Shown one piece after another: positions 1 through 5,844 of a DNA stretch of 6,408 nt. The DNA is from Candidatus Hydrogenedentota bacterium (GTDB taxonomy: Bacteria; Hydrogenedentota; Hydrogenedentia; Hydrogenedentales; SLHB01). Position 1 is the first letter of the stretch; every line of letters begins with the position of its first letter. The stretch is from positions 1-6,408 of the forward strand of contig PUOI01000602.1 in NCBI GenBank assembly GCA_003552765.1. Reading direction: 5' to 3'. The translations under genes were made by a program, and so were the position numbers. Below the pieces are notes generated by a model. The model was not told the DNA's origin. It saw only the letters and a program-made list of their open reading frames with translations, and did not search any database.

Positions 1-1587
1 GGTTACGAAGTTCAGGCCGTGATACCGCAGGAAGAGGAAGTGCTGGCGCCTATTCCGGACGACCCCGCCTACCTGCAGCCACGGGCGCCGGTGGTGACCG
101 TCATGGGGCACGTGGACCACGGGAAGACGTCTCTGTTGGACCGGGTCCGCGAGGCGAACGTCGCCGAGGGCGAGGCGGGCGGCATCACCCAGCATATCGC
201 CGCTTATGACGTTCAGATGCCCAACGGCCGCGTGGTGTTCTTGGATACGCCCGGTCACGAAGCCTTTACGCAGATGCGCGCACGCGGCGCACAGGCCACC
301 GACGTGGTGGTGCTAGTCGTGGCCGCGGACGACGGCATCATGCCTCAGACCGAGGAAGCCATCGACCACGCCCGGGCCGCCAGCGTACCCATTGTTGTCG
401 CCGTGAACAAATGCGACAAACCGGACGCCCAGCCCGACAAGATTCGCCAGGAACTCACCCGGTACGACCTCGTCGACGAGGCCTGGGGCGGAAACACGAT
501 CATCCGCAACATTTCGGCCAAACAAGGCGATGGCGTAACCGACCTCATGGAGATGCTGGTGCTTGAATCGGATCTGCTTGAACTCAAGGCGAATCCGGAC
601 AAGCGGGCGCAGGGCGTCGTGATCGAGTCGGAGATATCGCGGGGACAGGGTCCGGTCGCCTGGGTCCTCATTCAAGAGGGCACCCTTCGGCCCGGCGATG
701 TGTTTCTCGCGGGCGAGACGTATGGGCGCGTCCGGACCATGATTGACTCCCATAACAAACAGGTCGATGAAGCGGGCCCCTCGACGCCCGTGGTGGTCAC
801 CGGTTTCGAGCGCCCCGCCGACGCGGGAGACCACTTCATCCAAGTGGCCGAGGAACGAATCGCAAGGGAGATTGCGGAAAAGCGCCAGGAAATCAGCCGT
901 CAGAAACAAGGCGCGGCGCAGCGCAAGATTACGCTCGAAGACTTGCAGGCCCGGTTGGCCTCTGGCGAGAAGCGCGAACTCAACGTGGTGCTCAAGGCCG
1001 ACGTTCAGGGCACGGTGGACGCATTGTCCTCAAACCTCTTGAAGCTGGGCAACGAAGAGGTCCAGCTGCAGCTCGTGCACACCGGCGTGGGCGGCGTCAA
1101 CGAATCCGACGTGCTCTTGGCGAGCGCAAGCGAAGCCGTGATTATTGGTTTCCACGTGACCGCCAACCAGCGCGCCGTGAAACTGGCCGAGCAAGAGGGG
1201 GTGGATATCCGCACCTATCGCGTCATTTATGAGGCCATCGACGATGTGCGCAAGGCCATGGAAGGGCTGCTTGAACCCGACATGCGCGAGGTCGTGACGG
1301 GCCACGCCGAGATTCGTCAGGTCTTTCGGGCCTCCGGCCTGGGCAATATCGCGGGCTGTTATGTGACCGACGGGGAGATTACCCGCAACAGCCACGCCCG
1401 CATTGTTCGCGACGGCATCGTGATTCGCGAGGGCCGCATCGGTTCGCTTAAACGCCTCAAGGACGACGCCCGCACGGTATCGTCGGGATATGAGTGCGGG
1501 ATTAAGTTTGACAACTACGAAGACATCCGCGTGGGCGATATCATCGAAACCTATCGCCAGGAAGCGGTGGCCAAGACCTTGGCCTAG
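1..1587 (+). CDS. infB: Translation initiation factor IF-2 (5' end outside window)
   Basis: This GTPase brings fMet-tRNA to the 30S subunit and promotes 50S joining during translation initiation. The frame is open from base 1, so the true start and the variable N-terminal region lie upstream; the GTG at 19 is only an internal codon. Of the 528 residues visible, 1-29 are linker and the G domain follows with all five motifs: GHVDHGKT (36-43), the G2 Thr in GGITQHI (T63), DTPGHE (82-87, with the catalytic-type His86), NKCD (136-139) and SAK (172-174). A beta-barrel domain II follows, then domain III from about residue 326 ([16 protein letters not shown]) and the fMet-tRNA-binding C2 domain from about 429, containing GNIAGCYVT and ECGIKF (about 497-502). 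The C-terminus is complete and ends at TAG 1585-1587. It heads the visible operon; nusA would be the usual upstream neighbour. Identity is certain from the motif set and domain order. Confidence 0.98.
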   Translation, partial: GYEVQAVIPQEEEVLAPIPDDPAYLQPRAPVVTVMGHVDHGKTSLLDRVREANVAEGEAGGITQHIAAYDVQMPNGRVVFLDTPGHEAFTQMRARGAQATDVVVLVVAADDGIMPQTEEAIDHARAASVPIVVAVNKCDKPDAQPDKIRQELTRYDLVDEAWGGNTIIRNISAKQGDGVTDLMEMLVLESDLLELKANPDKRAQGVVIESEISRGQGPVAWVLIQEGTLRPGDVFLAGETYGRVRTMIDSHNKQVDEAGPSTPVVVTGFERPADAGDHFIQVAEERIAREIAEKRQEISRQKQGAAQRKITLEDLQARLASGEKRELNVVLKADVQGTVDALSSNLLKLGNEEVQLQLVHTGVGGVNESDVLLASASEAVIIGFHVTANQRAVKLAEQEGVDIRTYRVIYEAIDDVRKAMEGLLEPDMREVVTGHAEIRQVFRASGLGNIAGCYVTDGEITRNSHARIVRDGIVIREGRIGSLKRLKDDARTVSSGYECGIKFDNYEDIRVGDIIETYRQEAVAKTLA

Positions 1588-1595
1588 AGGCAAGG
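1587..1595 (+). promoter_or_regulatory. Shine-Dalgarno region for the DUF503 gene
   Basis: The sequence GAGGCAAGG between the infB stop and the GTG at 1598 holds two purine-rich blocks (GAGG 1587-1590, AAGG 1592-1595). GAGG lies 7 bases before the GTG. It supports the GTG at 1598 as the start rather than the in-frame ATG at 1490, which lies inside infB. Confidence 0.6.
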
Positions 1596-1597
1596 CC

Positions 1598-1879
1598 GTG
1601 ATCATTGGAGTGCTCGAACTCCACTTCCTCATACCAGGCTCCCGTTCCTTAAAGGAAAAACGCCGGGTGATGAGCAGTCTCAAGCAGGTGTTGCGCAAGC
1701 GTCACAACTGCTCGGTGGCCGAGACCGATCACCAGGAACTCTGGGGCCGGGCGCAGTTGGCCGTGTGCATAGTGGCTCAGCACGAACGGGATGTGCGCGA
1801 GCAACTCGACAAGGTGGTCCGGTTCGCCGAAACCCATGCGGACGCCGAACTCGTCGACCACGACATAGAGCTTATATAG
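1598..1879 (+). CDS. ylxP: DUF503 / YlxP-like small protein
   Basis: This 93-residue protein belongs to the DUF503 family, named YlxP in Bacillus subtilis, where the gene likewise lies between infB and rbfA. The start is GTG at 1598, chosen because it gives the typical family N-terminus (MIIGVLELHFLIPGSRSLKEKRR) and has a Shine-Dalgarno sequence. Visible family signatures are SLKEKRR (residues 17-23), a Ser-Val-Ala-Glu strand followed by DHQELWGRA (about 44-52), and the terminal ELVDHDIELI strand. Length and alternating strands and helices fit the small alpha/beta domain of the family. The biochemical role is not established. Its fixed position among initiation and 30S-assembly genes suggests a ribosome-linked function, which is inference. 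It starts 10 bp after infB, and its TAG stop is followed directly by the rbfA ATG in the same frame. No signal peptide or membrane segment is seen. Confidence 0.92.
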   Translation: MIIGVLELHFLIPGSRSLKEKRRVMSSLKQVLRKRHNCSVAETDHQELWGRAQLAVCIVAQHERDVREQLDKVVRFAETHADAELVDHDIELI

Positions 1880-2254
1880 ATGCAAGAAGGCAGGCCGAGG
1901 CGGGTCGCGGAGTTGATTCGCCAGGAAATCGCTCAATTGATGATGCAGGGCGTGAAGGATCCCCGCATTGGTTTTGTGTCGATCATGGATGTGCACATGT
2001 CCAGGGATCTTCGCTACGCCCGTGTGTACGTGAGCCTCTACGGCGACGAAAGCGAGCGCAAGGCGTCGATGGCTGGTCTACAGCAATCCACGGGGTGGAT
2101 CCGGCGCGAGATCGGCAAGAAACTGCGGCTGCGCTATACCCCTGAGTTGCGTTTCCTCGAAGACGAGACCCTGGACCGCGTGTTTCACCTCGAAGACGTG
2201 TTCAAGGAATTGCGGGAGGAAGAGCCGGGTCATGACGCCAATGAGCAACGTTGA
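1880..2254 (+). CDS. rbfA: Ribosome-binding factor A (30S maturation)
   Basis: RbfA is a small KH-type RNA-binding protein that binds the immature 30S subunit near the 5' end of 16S rRNA and supports late 30S assembly and cold adaptation. The 124-residue product has the family's length and motifs: an N-terminal helix (RVAELIRQEIAQLM, 8-21), KDPRIGFVSIMDVHMSRDLRYARVYVS (26-52), the helix GWIRREIGKKL, then LRYTPELRFLEDETLDR before a charged C-terminal helix. The ATG at 1880 directly follows the TAG of the DUF503 gene. No strong Shine-Dalgarno sequence is visible (only GAG at 1868-1870), so translation probably depends on coupling to the upstream gene. The last 23 bp overlap the nrnA start. The charged tail (KELREEEPGHDANEQR) is variable in the family. 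Confidence 0.97.
   Translation: MQEGRPRRVAELIRQEIAQLMMQGVKDPRIGFVSIMDVHMSRDLRYARVYVSLYGDESERKASMAGLQQSTGWIRREIGKKLRLRYTPELRFLEDETLDRVFHLEDVFKELREEEPGHDANEQR
2214..2220 (+). promoter_or_regulatory. Shine-Dalgarno GGGAGGA for nrnA, inside rbfA
   Basis: A strong GGGAGGA lies within the rbfA coding end, 11 bases before ATG 2232 and 20 bases before the alternative in-frame ATG 2241. The spacing is slightly long for 2232 but far too long for 2241, so 2232 is preferred. The site would be translated through by ribosomes finishing rbfA. Confidence 0.65.
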
Positions 2255-3224
2255 TCTCGCTGGCGCCGTTGCTCGGCTGCGGACCGCGGGAAGCGTTGTC
2301 ATCACGAGTCACCTGGATCCCGATGGGGACGCGATCGGCAGCACGCTTGCCTTGGCGGACCTCGCGCGAGCCCTCGGGATACGCGAGGTGCAATGCCTGA
2401 ACAACGATCCCGTGCCCTCCCTGTACCAATGGCTTCCCGGCGCCAGCCAAATTGAAACACCGGAAAGCGCCGGGAACACCGTTCGTGATCTGGCCGTGGT
2501 GGTGGATACGAGCGTATGGGACCGCCTTGGCGCGGCCGGGGATGCGGTCCGGCAAGCGCGGGAAGTGCTGGTGCTGGACCATCACCTCGCGGACGCACCC
2601 ATCGGCGATCGTTTCCTTGTGGACCCCGGATACGCGGCCTCTGGCGAGCTGGTGATGGAACTCCATGACGCCGCGGGCGTGGACATCAGGGGCGAGACCG
2701 CGGAAGCTCTATACGTCGCCATCGCCACCGATACCGGCGGTTTTCGCTTCAGCAACACCACCCCGCGCACCCACCGCCTGGCCGCCCGCCTGGTGGAAAT
2801 GGGGCTTGACGTCGCGGCCATCTCGGAGCGGATCTTCGATGGGATGAGCCCCACCAAGTTCGAGCTGTTGCGGCGCGCCTTGGGGCGGGCTGAATTCGCC
2901 GCGGACGGCGCGGTTGTCCACTCCGCGATCTTGCAGGAGGACATCCAAGCCGCGCAGGCCGGTCCCGACGAAGTGGACGGCCTCATCAAATACCTCCGCA
3001 ACGTGGACAGTGTACAAGTCGCAATAATGTTCCGGGAACTGGACGATACCACCACCAAAGTGAGTATGCGATCCCGCAACGGATTTAATTCGGCCGAATT
3101 CTTGCAGCAGTTTGGAGGCGGCGGGCATGCGCTTGCCGCCGGGGCGACCCTGGCGTTGCCCTTGGAAGAAGCCCGCGGTGTCTTGTTGGACCGCGTGACG
3201 CCTATCGTTGGAGAGACCTCTTGA
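2232..3224 (+). CDS. nrnA: DHH/DHHA1 phosphoesterase, NrnA-type (nanoRNase / pAp phosphatase)
   Basis: This 330-residue cytoplasmic enzyme is of the DHH-DHHA1 family. Relatives degrade 2-5 nt RNA fragments and often dephosphorylate pAp to AMP using Mn2+. Metal-binding motifs are complete: SHLDPDGDAIGS (H27, D31, D33), VVVDTS (D92), LDHH (D116-H118) and ATDTGGFRFSNT (D167). The C-terminal DHHA1 substrate domain shows VSMRSR (277-282) and FGGGGHALAAG (294-304). Length matches NrnA (about 310-340 residues) and is much shorter than RecJ, so RecJ is excluded. A position between rbfA and truB is common for this gene. It overlaps rbfA by 23 bp in another reading frame, and the start at 2232 is favoured by an upstream GGGAGGA. 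Whether it prefers nano-RNA, pAp or cyclic dinucleotide products such as pGpG or pApA cannot be read from the motifs. Confidence 0.95.
   Translation: MTPMSNVDLAGAVARLRTAGSVVITSHLDPDGDAIGSTLALADLARALGIREVQCLNNDPVPSLYQWLPGASQIETPESAGNTVRDLAVVVDTSVWDRLGAAGDAVRQAREVLVLDHHLADAPIGDRFLVDPGYAASGELVMELHDAAGVDIRGETAEALYVAIATDTGGFRFSNTTPRTHRLAARLVEMGLDVAAISERIFDGMSPTKFELLRRALGRAEFAADGAVVHSAILQEDIQAAQAGPDEVDGLIKYLRNVDSVQVAIMFRELDDTTTKVSMRSRNGFNSAEFLQQFGGGGHALAAGATLALPLEEARGVLLDRVTPIVGETS
3210..3216 (+). promoter_or_regulatory. Shine-Dalgarno GGAGAGA for the truB TTG start
   Basis: GGAG at 3210-3213 ends 7 bases before TTG 3221 and is ideally spaced. It sits inside the nrnA coding end and is the main support for the rare TTG start. 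No ATG or GTG lies nearby in frame with a comparable site. Confidence 0.7.
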
Positions 3225-4123
3225 AGGGTATTTTGCTAGTGGATAAACCCGTGGGCTGCACTTCCCACGACGTGGTGGACATGATTCGGCGGGCGGCGGG
3301 CATTCGCCGCGTAGGCCACACCGGCACGTTGGATCCCAACGCCACTGGCTTGCTGATCCTGTGCCTGGGGCAGGCCACGCGGCTGTCCGAGTTTCTCATC
3401 GGACTGGACAAAGTCTACGAAGGGGCCATGCTGCTCGGGACCGTCACGGACACGCAGGATATTGAAGGCGAAGTCCTGGAAGAAAACGAGGTCCCGGACA
3501 CGATTACCGAAGAGCAGATCAAAGAAATCTTTCAGGGTTTTACCGGCGAGATCCAACAAGTCCCGCCGATGGTAAGCGCCGTCAAGAGCGGTGGCTCGCG
3601 CCTCTACTCGTTGGCGCGCAAAGGCGAAACGGTAGACCGCCCGGCCCGGACGGTGACCGTCCACGAATTCGAGTTGCTCCGGTTTGAGCCGCCCAAAGTG
3701 TACTTCCGCATCCGGTGCACCCGCGGCACCTATGCGCGGACCTTGGCGCATGATGTGGGGCAAGAGCTAGGCTGCGGCGGCACCCTGGCCGAGCTGCGCC
3801 GGACTTGGGTGGGCCATCATTCGCTCGAAAACGCGCAACCCGCTGACGCGTTCCAAACGCGGGAGGATGTCAAGCGCCATCTCTTGCCCGTGGACGATGC
3901 CCTCAACCTGCCCATCGTGGTTGTGCGGCGCGGCAGTGAGCGGCTCGTGGCCAACGGCGGTACGCTGGGGCCCGGCGACATCGAAGCCTCTCCCGAAGAA
4001 ACGGGCGGGACCTGGGTGCAAATCAAGAATGCGGACGGCAAACTGCTCGCCGTGGGCCAAGCAGGCGGCGTCCCCGCGGCCCCTCTCATTCAGCCCAAGC
4101 GGGTCATTGGCGGGAGATCATGA
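3221..4123 (+). CDS. truB: tRNA pseudouridine-55 synthase TruB
   Basis: TruB converts U55 in the T-psi-C loop of elongator tRNAs to pseudouridine and also acts as a tRNA folding chaperone. The 300-residue product has the usual length (about 300-315). It opens with MKGILLVDKPVGCTSHDVV, then carries the catalytic motif RVGHTGTLDPNATGLL with nucleophile Asp38, the base-stacking Tyr in KVYEG (Y66), QQVPPMVSAVKSGGSRLYSLARKGE, and CTRGTYARTLAHDVGQELG (from C166). A C-terminal domain with PUA-like character follows (NLPIVVVRRGSERLVANGGTLGPGD). The start is TTG 3221, overlapping the nrnA stop as TTGA, because the family N-terminus begins there and GGAG is well placed. It shares ATGA with ribF. The tight overlaps imply coupled translation. 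Confidence 0.97.
   Translation: MKGILLVDKPVGCTSHDVVDMIRRAAGIRRVGHTGTLDPNATGLLILCLGQATRLSEFLIGLDKVYEGAMLLGTVTDTQDIEGEVLEENEVPDTITEEQIKEIFQGFTGEIQQVPPMVSAVKSGGSRLYSLARKGETVDRPARTVTVHEFELLRFEPPKVYFRIRCTRGTYARTLAHDVGQELGCGGTLAELRRTWVGHHSLENAQPADAFQTREDVKRHLLPVDDALNLPIVVVRRGSERLVANGGTLGPGDIEASPEETGGTWVQIKNADGKLLAVGQAGGVPAAPLIQPKRVIGGRS
4112..4116 (+). promoter_or_regulatory. Possible Shine-Dalgarno GGGAG for ribF
   Basis: GGGAG ends only 3 bases before ATG 4120, closer than usual. It may work poorly alone, which fits termination-reinitiation at the ATGA overlap with truB. Confidence 0.4.
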
Positions 4124-5061
4124 GAGTTGTAGAAGATGTCCGCCGCCTGGACAGCGCGCCGCCCGGCGTGGTGTTGACCATCGGCAGCTTTGACGGCGTT
4201 CATCTCGGTCATCAGCGCATCCTGGAACAGGTCCGCAATCATGCCCGCAAACGGGACGGGTCGGCCGTGGTGCTCACCATGCGGCCCCACCCCCGCGAGT
4301 TTTTCTCCCCCAGCCACGCCCCCAATCTCCTCACCAGCGACGCGAAGAAGCTGGCCCTGCTCGAAGAGGCGGGCATGGACGCGGTGTTCTTCCTGCCATT
4401 CAACGCGGAAACCGCGGGTATGACGCGGGAAGAATTCGTGGAGCACATTCTTGTTGGGCGCTGCCGGATTGAGCACCTCATCGTTGGGCACGATTTCCGC
4501 TTTGGGCGCGATGCCGAGGGCGACTACCACTTCTTGGCCAGCGCGGCCCCCCGCCATGGCTTCGAAGTAACCGAAGCCGAACCTGTGCTTATTGAAGGCG
4601 AGCGGGTAAGCTCCACGCTCATCCGGGAACAGATCCTCCAAGGCGATCTCGACAAAGCCGCTCAACTCCTGGGCCGGCGCTATTCCGTGTTGGGAGAAGT
4701 CGTCTCGGGACGCCGCATCGGCCAGACCATCGGCTATCCCACCGCCAACATCCAGCCCTACCACAGCGCCGTGCCCGCCCAAGGCGTCTACGCCGCCGAG
4801 GCGCGCCTAAACGGCCGCACCCACACAGCCGCCGTGAACATCGGCATCGCCCCCACCATCCGGCACGATGAAGCCGCCATCGAGGCGTTTCTCCTGGACT
4901 TCGACCGCAACATCCAAGGCGAAGAAATCGAGATTGTCTTTCATCACCGCCTCCGCCCCGAACGCAAATTCCCCAACCGCGAAGCCCTTGTCCAACAAAT
5001 CGGACACGACGTCGAAGCCATCCGCGCCTACTTCGCGGCCCAATCCCGGCCAAGCGGATAG
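4120..5061 (+). CDS. ribF: Bifunctional riboflavin kinase / FAD synthetase RibF
   Basis: RibF phosphorylates riboflavin to FMN and then adenylylates FMN to FAD. The 313-residue product has the normal two-domain layout. The N-terminal nucleotidyltransferase domain shows TIGSFDGVHLGHQ (20-32, with the HxGH-type H28 and H31), TMRPHPREFF (53-62), LIVGHDFRFGRDAEGD (120-135) and VSSTLIREQI (163-172). The C-terminal riboflavin kinase domain shows GRRYSVLGEVVSGRRIGQTIGYPTANI (185-211, with P207-T208-A209-N210), GVYAAE, NIGIAPTI (240-247) and IEAFLLDF (254-261, with the probable catalytic Glu255). Small departures from the most common forms are Ser for Asn in GNFDGVH, Ala before PT, and Phe257 where His is usual. 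The ATG overlaps the truB stop (ATGA). It is the last gene of the visible operon; the following repeats separate it from the convergent symporter gene. Confidence 0.97.
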   Translation: MRVVEDVRRLDSAPPGVVLTIGSFDGVHLGHQRILEQVRNHARKRDGSAVVLTMRPHPREFFSPSHAPNLLTSDAKKLALLEEAGMDAVFFLPFNAETAGMTREEFVEHILVGRCRIEHLIVGHDFRFGRDAEGDYHFLASAAPRHGFEVTEAEPVLIEGERVSSTLIREQILQGDLDKAAQLLGRRYSVLGEVVSGRRIGQTIGYPTANIQPYHSAVPAQGVYAAEARLNGRTHTAAVNIGIAPTIRHDEAAIEAFLLDFDRNIQGEEIEIVFHHRLRPERKFPNREALVQQIGHDVEAIRAYFAAQSRPSG

Positions 5062-5073
5062 GCGAGAGATCGC
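5062..5073 (+). other. Small hairpin with GAGA loop just after the ribF stop
   Basis: GCGA (5062-5065) pairs with TCGC (5070-5073) around a GAGA tetraloop of the stable GNRA type. It starts on the base after the ribF TAG. The stem has only four pairs plus a possible G-T, and no T-run follows, so it is not a standard terminator. It could be chance. Confidence 0.3.
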
Positions 5074-5210
5074 TAGCCCGCGGTTCCGGCCTGAAGGTTG
5101 GTGTAAGTTGTTGTCGCCCATGGGCTTGGGACGTCTCGCAAATGCATGGATCCCCAATCGCCGGATGCGGCGGTGTGCGGGGCGTATACATCCCCCGGCC
5201 CTTTGGGCCA

Positions 5211-5226
5211 CCCCCTTCAAAGGGGG
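5211..5226. repeat. Hairpin CCCCCTT-CA-AAGGGGG
   Basis: A perfect 7-bp stem with a two-base loop as drawn (a four-base loop if the last T-A pair opens). On either strand it would form a stable GC-rich RNA hairpin, but no T-run follows. Confidence 0.75.
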
Positions 5227-5263
5227 AACCGTATCGCGGCTTTCCAGGCGGCTTGGTTTACGT

Positions 5264-5280
5264 GCCGGCAAGATGCCGGC
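5264..5280. repeat. Hairpin GCCGGC-AAGAT-GCCGGC
   Basis: Each arm is itself the palindrome GCCGGC, so the motif is both an inverted and a direct repeat. Two possible G-T pairs extend the stem outward. The core resembles widespread intergenic repeats that give false peptides such as AGKMPALR or NAGILPA when translated; both strings appear in the frames that cross it. Confidence 0.7.
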
Positions 5281-5396
5281 GTTACGAGGGAATTCCTCCT
5301 TTTTTGAAGGGGGATCAGTAGACCCCGCCTTCAGGTTGTTAAGGACCCTGTGTGTGAGCGCGACAATCACAGCCCGAAGGGCTTGAAACATAATAG

Positions 5397-5416
5397 CCCA
5401 GGGCAATCGCCCTGGG
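5397..5416. repeat. REP hairpin type B, intact copy
   Basis: CCCAGGGC and GCCCTGGG form a perfect 8-bp stem around AATC. The mirrored copy at 5513-5528 retains only GGGC/GCCC (4 bp) because the outer bases have changed to TTTT, so this left copy is the intact one. Confidence 0.8.
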
Positions 5417-5436
5417 AAAGTAGAGAGCCCCACATT

Positions 5437-5494
5437 TAGCCCTGAAAGGGCGTAACAATGGAGCGCGCCCGCTTGTAACGCCCTTTCAGGGCTA
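5437..5494. repeat. 17-bp perfect inverted repeat around a 24-bp centre
   Basis: The arms are TAGCCCTGAAAGGGCGT (5437-5453) and its exact complement (5478-5494). Each arm contains its own small hairpin (GCCCT-GAA-AGGGC). The centre can pair further, AGCG (5462-5465) with CGCT (5470-5473). This forms either one long hairpin or two separate REP hairpins. Confidence 0.85.
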
Positions 5495-5524
5495 GTGCAG
5501 GGGGCTGGTTTTCCCAGGGCGATT

Positions 5525-5537
5525 GCCCTTTTAGGGC
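5525..5537. repeat. Hairpin GCCCT-TTT-AGGGC at the right end of the cluster
   Basis: A 5-bp stem with a TTT loop. It uses the right half of the degenerate type B copy, so the cluster's right end seems to have been rebuilt or joined to another unit. Confidence 0.55.
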
Positions 5538-5613
5538 GTTCGAGGCTCATCACTAAACAAGGTTCTTCTCCACCACGTAATATCAGGTTGGCCGATTGCC
5601 GCCGTCCCTTTGT

Positions 5614-5725
5614 TCCGTCCCTTCAGGACGGATGCGCGGGGGGCACGTTCACCTGGGGCTGCGCTTCGCTTGCCCCAGGCTACTTGCTCAAGCGCTTTCA
5701 GCGCCTCGTACGCTTTCGGTTGAGC
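5614..5725. repeat. Third group of palindromic repeats
   Basis: Three hairpins follow one another: TCCGTCC-CTTCA-GGACGGA (5614-5632, 7 bp), CCTGGGGC/GCCCCAGG (5652-5659 / 5672-5679, 8 bp, with an inner GCG-CTT-CGC), and GCGCT-TTC-AGCGC (5692-5704). A wider pair GCTCAA/TTGAGC (5686-5691 / 5720-5725) encloses the last one. GCGCT-TTC-AGCGC has the same size and loop as the reverse of type A (GCCCT-TTC-AGGGC) with a compensated base change in both arms, which suggests a shared fold under pairing constraint or common descent. No gene or domain is seen here. Confidence 0.65.
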
Positions 5726-5844
5726 GTAGCGGGGCCGCCGTGCGGGTCAAGTCCGAAATAGGCAGTTCCATGGGAACATCATGCATTTATCGAGCGCATT
5801 AGGTCCTTGACATGCACTTGTTTACGGTGAAACACCGCTTGTAG

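Larger units (their letters stand above)
5190..5315. repeat. 126-bp palindromic element with ATCCCCC/GGGGGAT ends
   Basis: The element is bounded by 7-bp inverted ends, ATCCCCC (5190-5196) and GGGGGAT (5309-5315). A second inverted pair, CCCCCTTCAAA (5211-5221) and TTTGAAGGGGG (5303-5313), is exact over 11 bp. Inside are four hairpins in a row: GGCCC-TTT-GGGCC (5197-5209), CCCCCTT-CA-AAGGGGG (5211-5226), GCCGGC-AAGAT-GCCGGC (5264-5280) and an 8-pair stem with one G-T at 5294-5301/5307-5314. It carries no coding capacity. The form is that of a REP-like or MITE-like non-autonomous element. From memory, the GCCGGC-AAGAT-GCCGGC and CCCCCTT/AAGGGGG cores recur in intergenic DNA of many environmental bacteria. 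No direct target duplication was identified. Confidence 0.7.
5371..5537. repeat. Nested REP-like cluster, head-to-head (BIME-like)
   Basis: Two hairpin types alternate. Type A is AGCCC-GAA-GGGCT (5371-5383) and GCCCT-GAA-AGGGC (5439-5451). Type B is CCCAGGGC-AATC-GCCCTGGG (5397-5416). Both then reappear in reverse order and orientation: A at 5478-5494 and B at 5510-5529. The result is two nested perfect inverted repeats, an outer pair of 20 bp (5400-5419 / 5510-5529) and an inner pair of 17 bp (5437-5453 / 5478-5494), with a further AGCCCC/GGGGCT pairing between them (5426-5431 / 5501-5506). Arrangement in opposed units is typical of bacterial interspersed mosaic elements. Such repeats are usually moved by RAYT (REP-associated tyrosine) transposases encoded elsewhere; none is in the window. 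Confidence 0.8.
5062..5844. other. Convergent intergenic region rich in palindromic repeats
   Basis: This 783-bp gap between ribF and the symporter stop has no convincing gene. Open frames crossing it begin inside ribF or in repeats, carry no domain, and translate palindromes. It holds three repeat groups annotated separately (5190-5315, 5371-5537, 5614-5725). Between them I see only weak structure: the palindrome GCCCATGGGC (5116-5125), a hairpin CGCCG-GATG-CGGCG (5159-5172) and GTTCC-ATG-GGAAC (5765-5777). Stretches 5316-5370, 5538-5613 and 5778-5844 show nothing I can identify. No classic intrinsic terminator (GC stem plus T-run in the right direction) is clear for either converging unit, so the repeats may serve that role. 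Confidence 0.8.

Noticed and set aside
313..909. Antisense open frame of about 198 codons within infB
   Set aside because: A shadow caused by GC-rich codon use opposite a certain infB; the protein resembles nothing.
1030..1698. Antisense open frame of about 222 codons across the infB end and DUF503 start
   Set aside because: It lies opposite two well-supported genes and shows no motif.
2232..3224. RecJ single-strand exonuclease
   Set aside because: At 330 residues it lacks the extra core and OB-fold regions of RecJ; the motif spacing and the rbfA-truB context fit NrnA.
4090..4782. Antisense open frame of about 230 codons opposite ribF
   Set aside because: Gly/Ala/Val-rich shadow of ribF without any recognisable domain.
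5294..5314. Intrinsic terminator based on the T-run at 5300-5305
   Set aside because: The T-run lies inside the hairpin arm and loop, not after the stem on either strand, so the required stem-then-T order is missing.
4868..5386. + strand open frame overlapping the ribF end and reading into the repeats
   Set aside because: It is out of frame with ribF, low-complexity Ser/Lys/Pro rich at first, then repeat-derived (AGKMPALR). No start signal or family resemblance.
5371..5537. CRISPR array
   Set aside because: The repeated units are short hairpins in opposed orientation with unequal spacing, not direct repeats of about 25-37 bp with unique spacers of even length; no cas gene is present.
4807..5553. 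Long - strand open frame (about 248 codons) across ribF and the repeats
   Set aside because: Its N-terminal part runs over repeats and its C-terminal part is antisense to ribF. It has no domain, and contains NAGILPA-type peptides that come from translating palindromes.
5495..5761. Possible small + strand protein in the intergenic region
   Set aside because: The peptide (for example TWGCASLAPGYLLKRF) is made of hairpin sequences; no Shine-Dalgarno sequence and no domain.
5807..5832. TTGACA at 5807-5812 as a promoter -35 box
   Set aside because: No TATAAT-like -10 at 16-18 bp (the region reads GTGAAACACC), and a + strand transcript would run antisense into the symporter gene.
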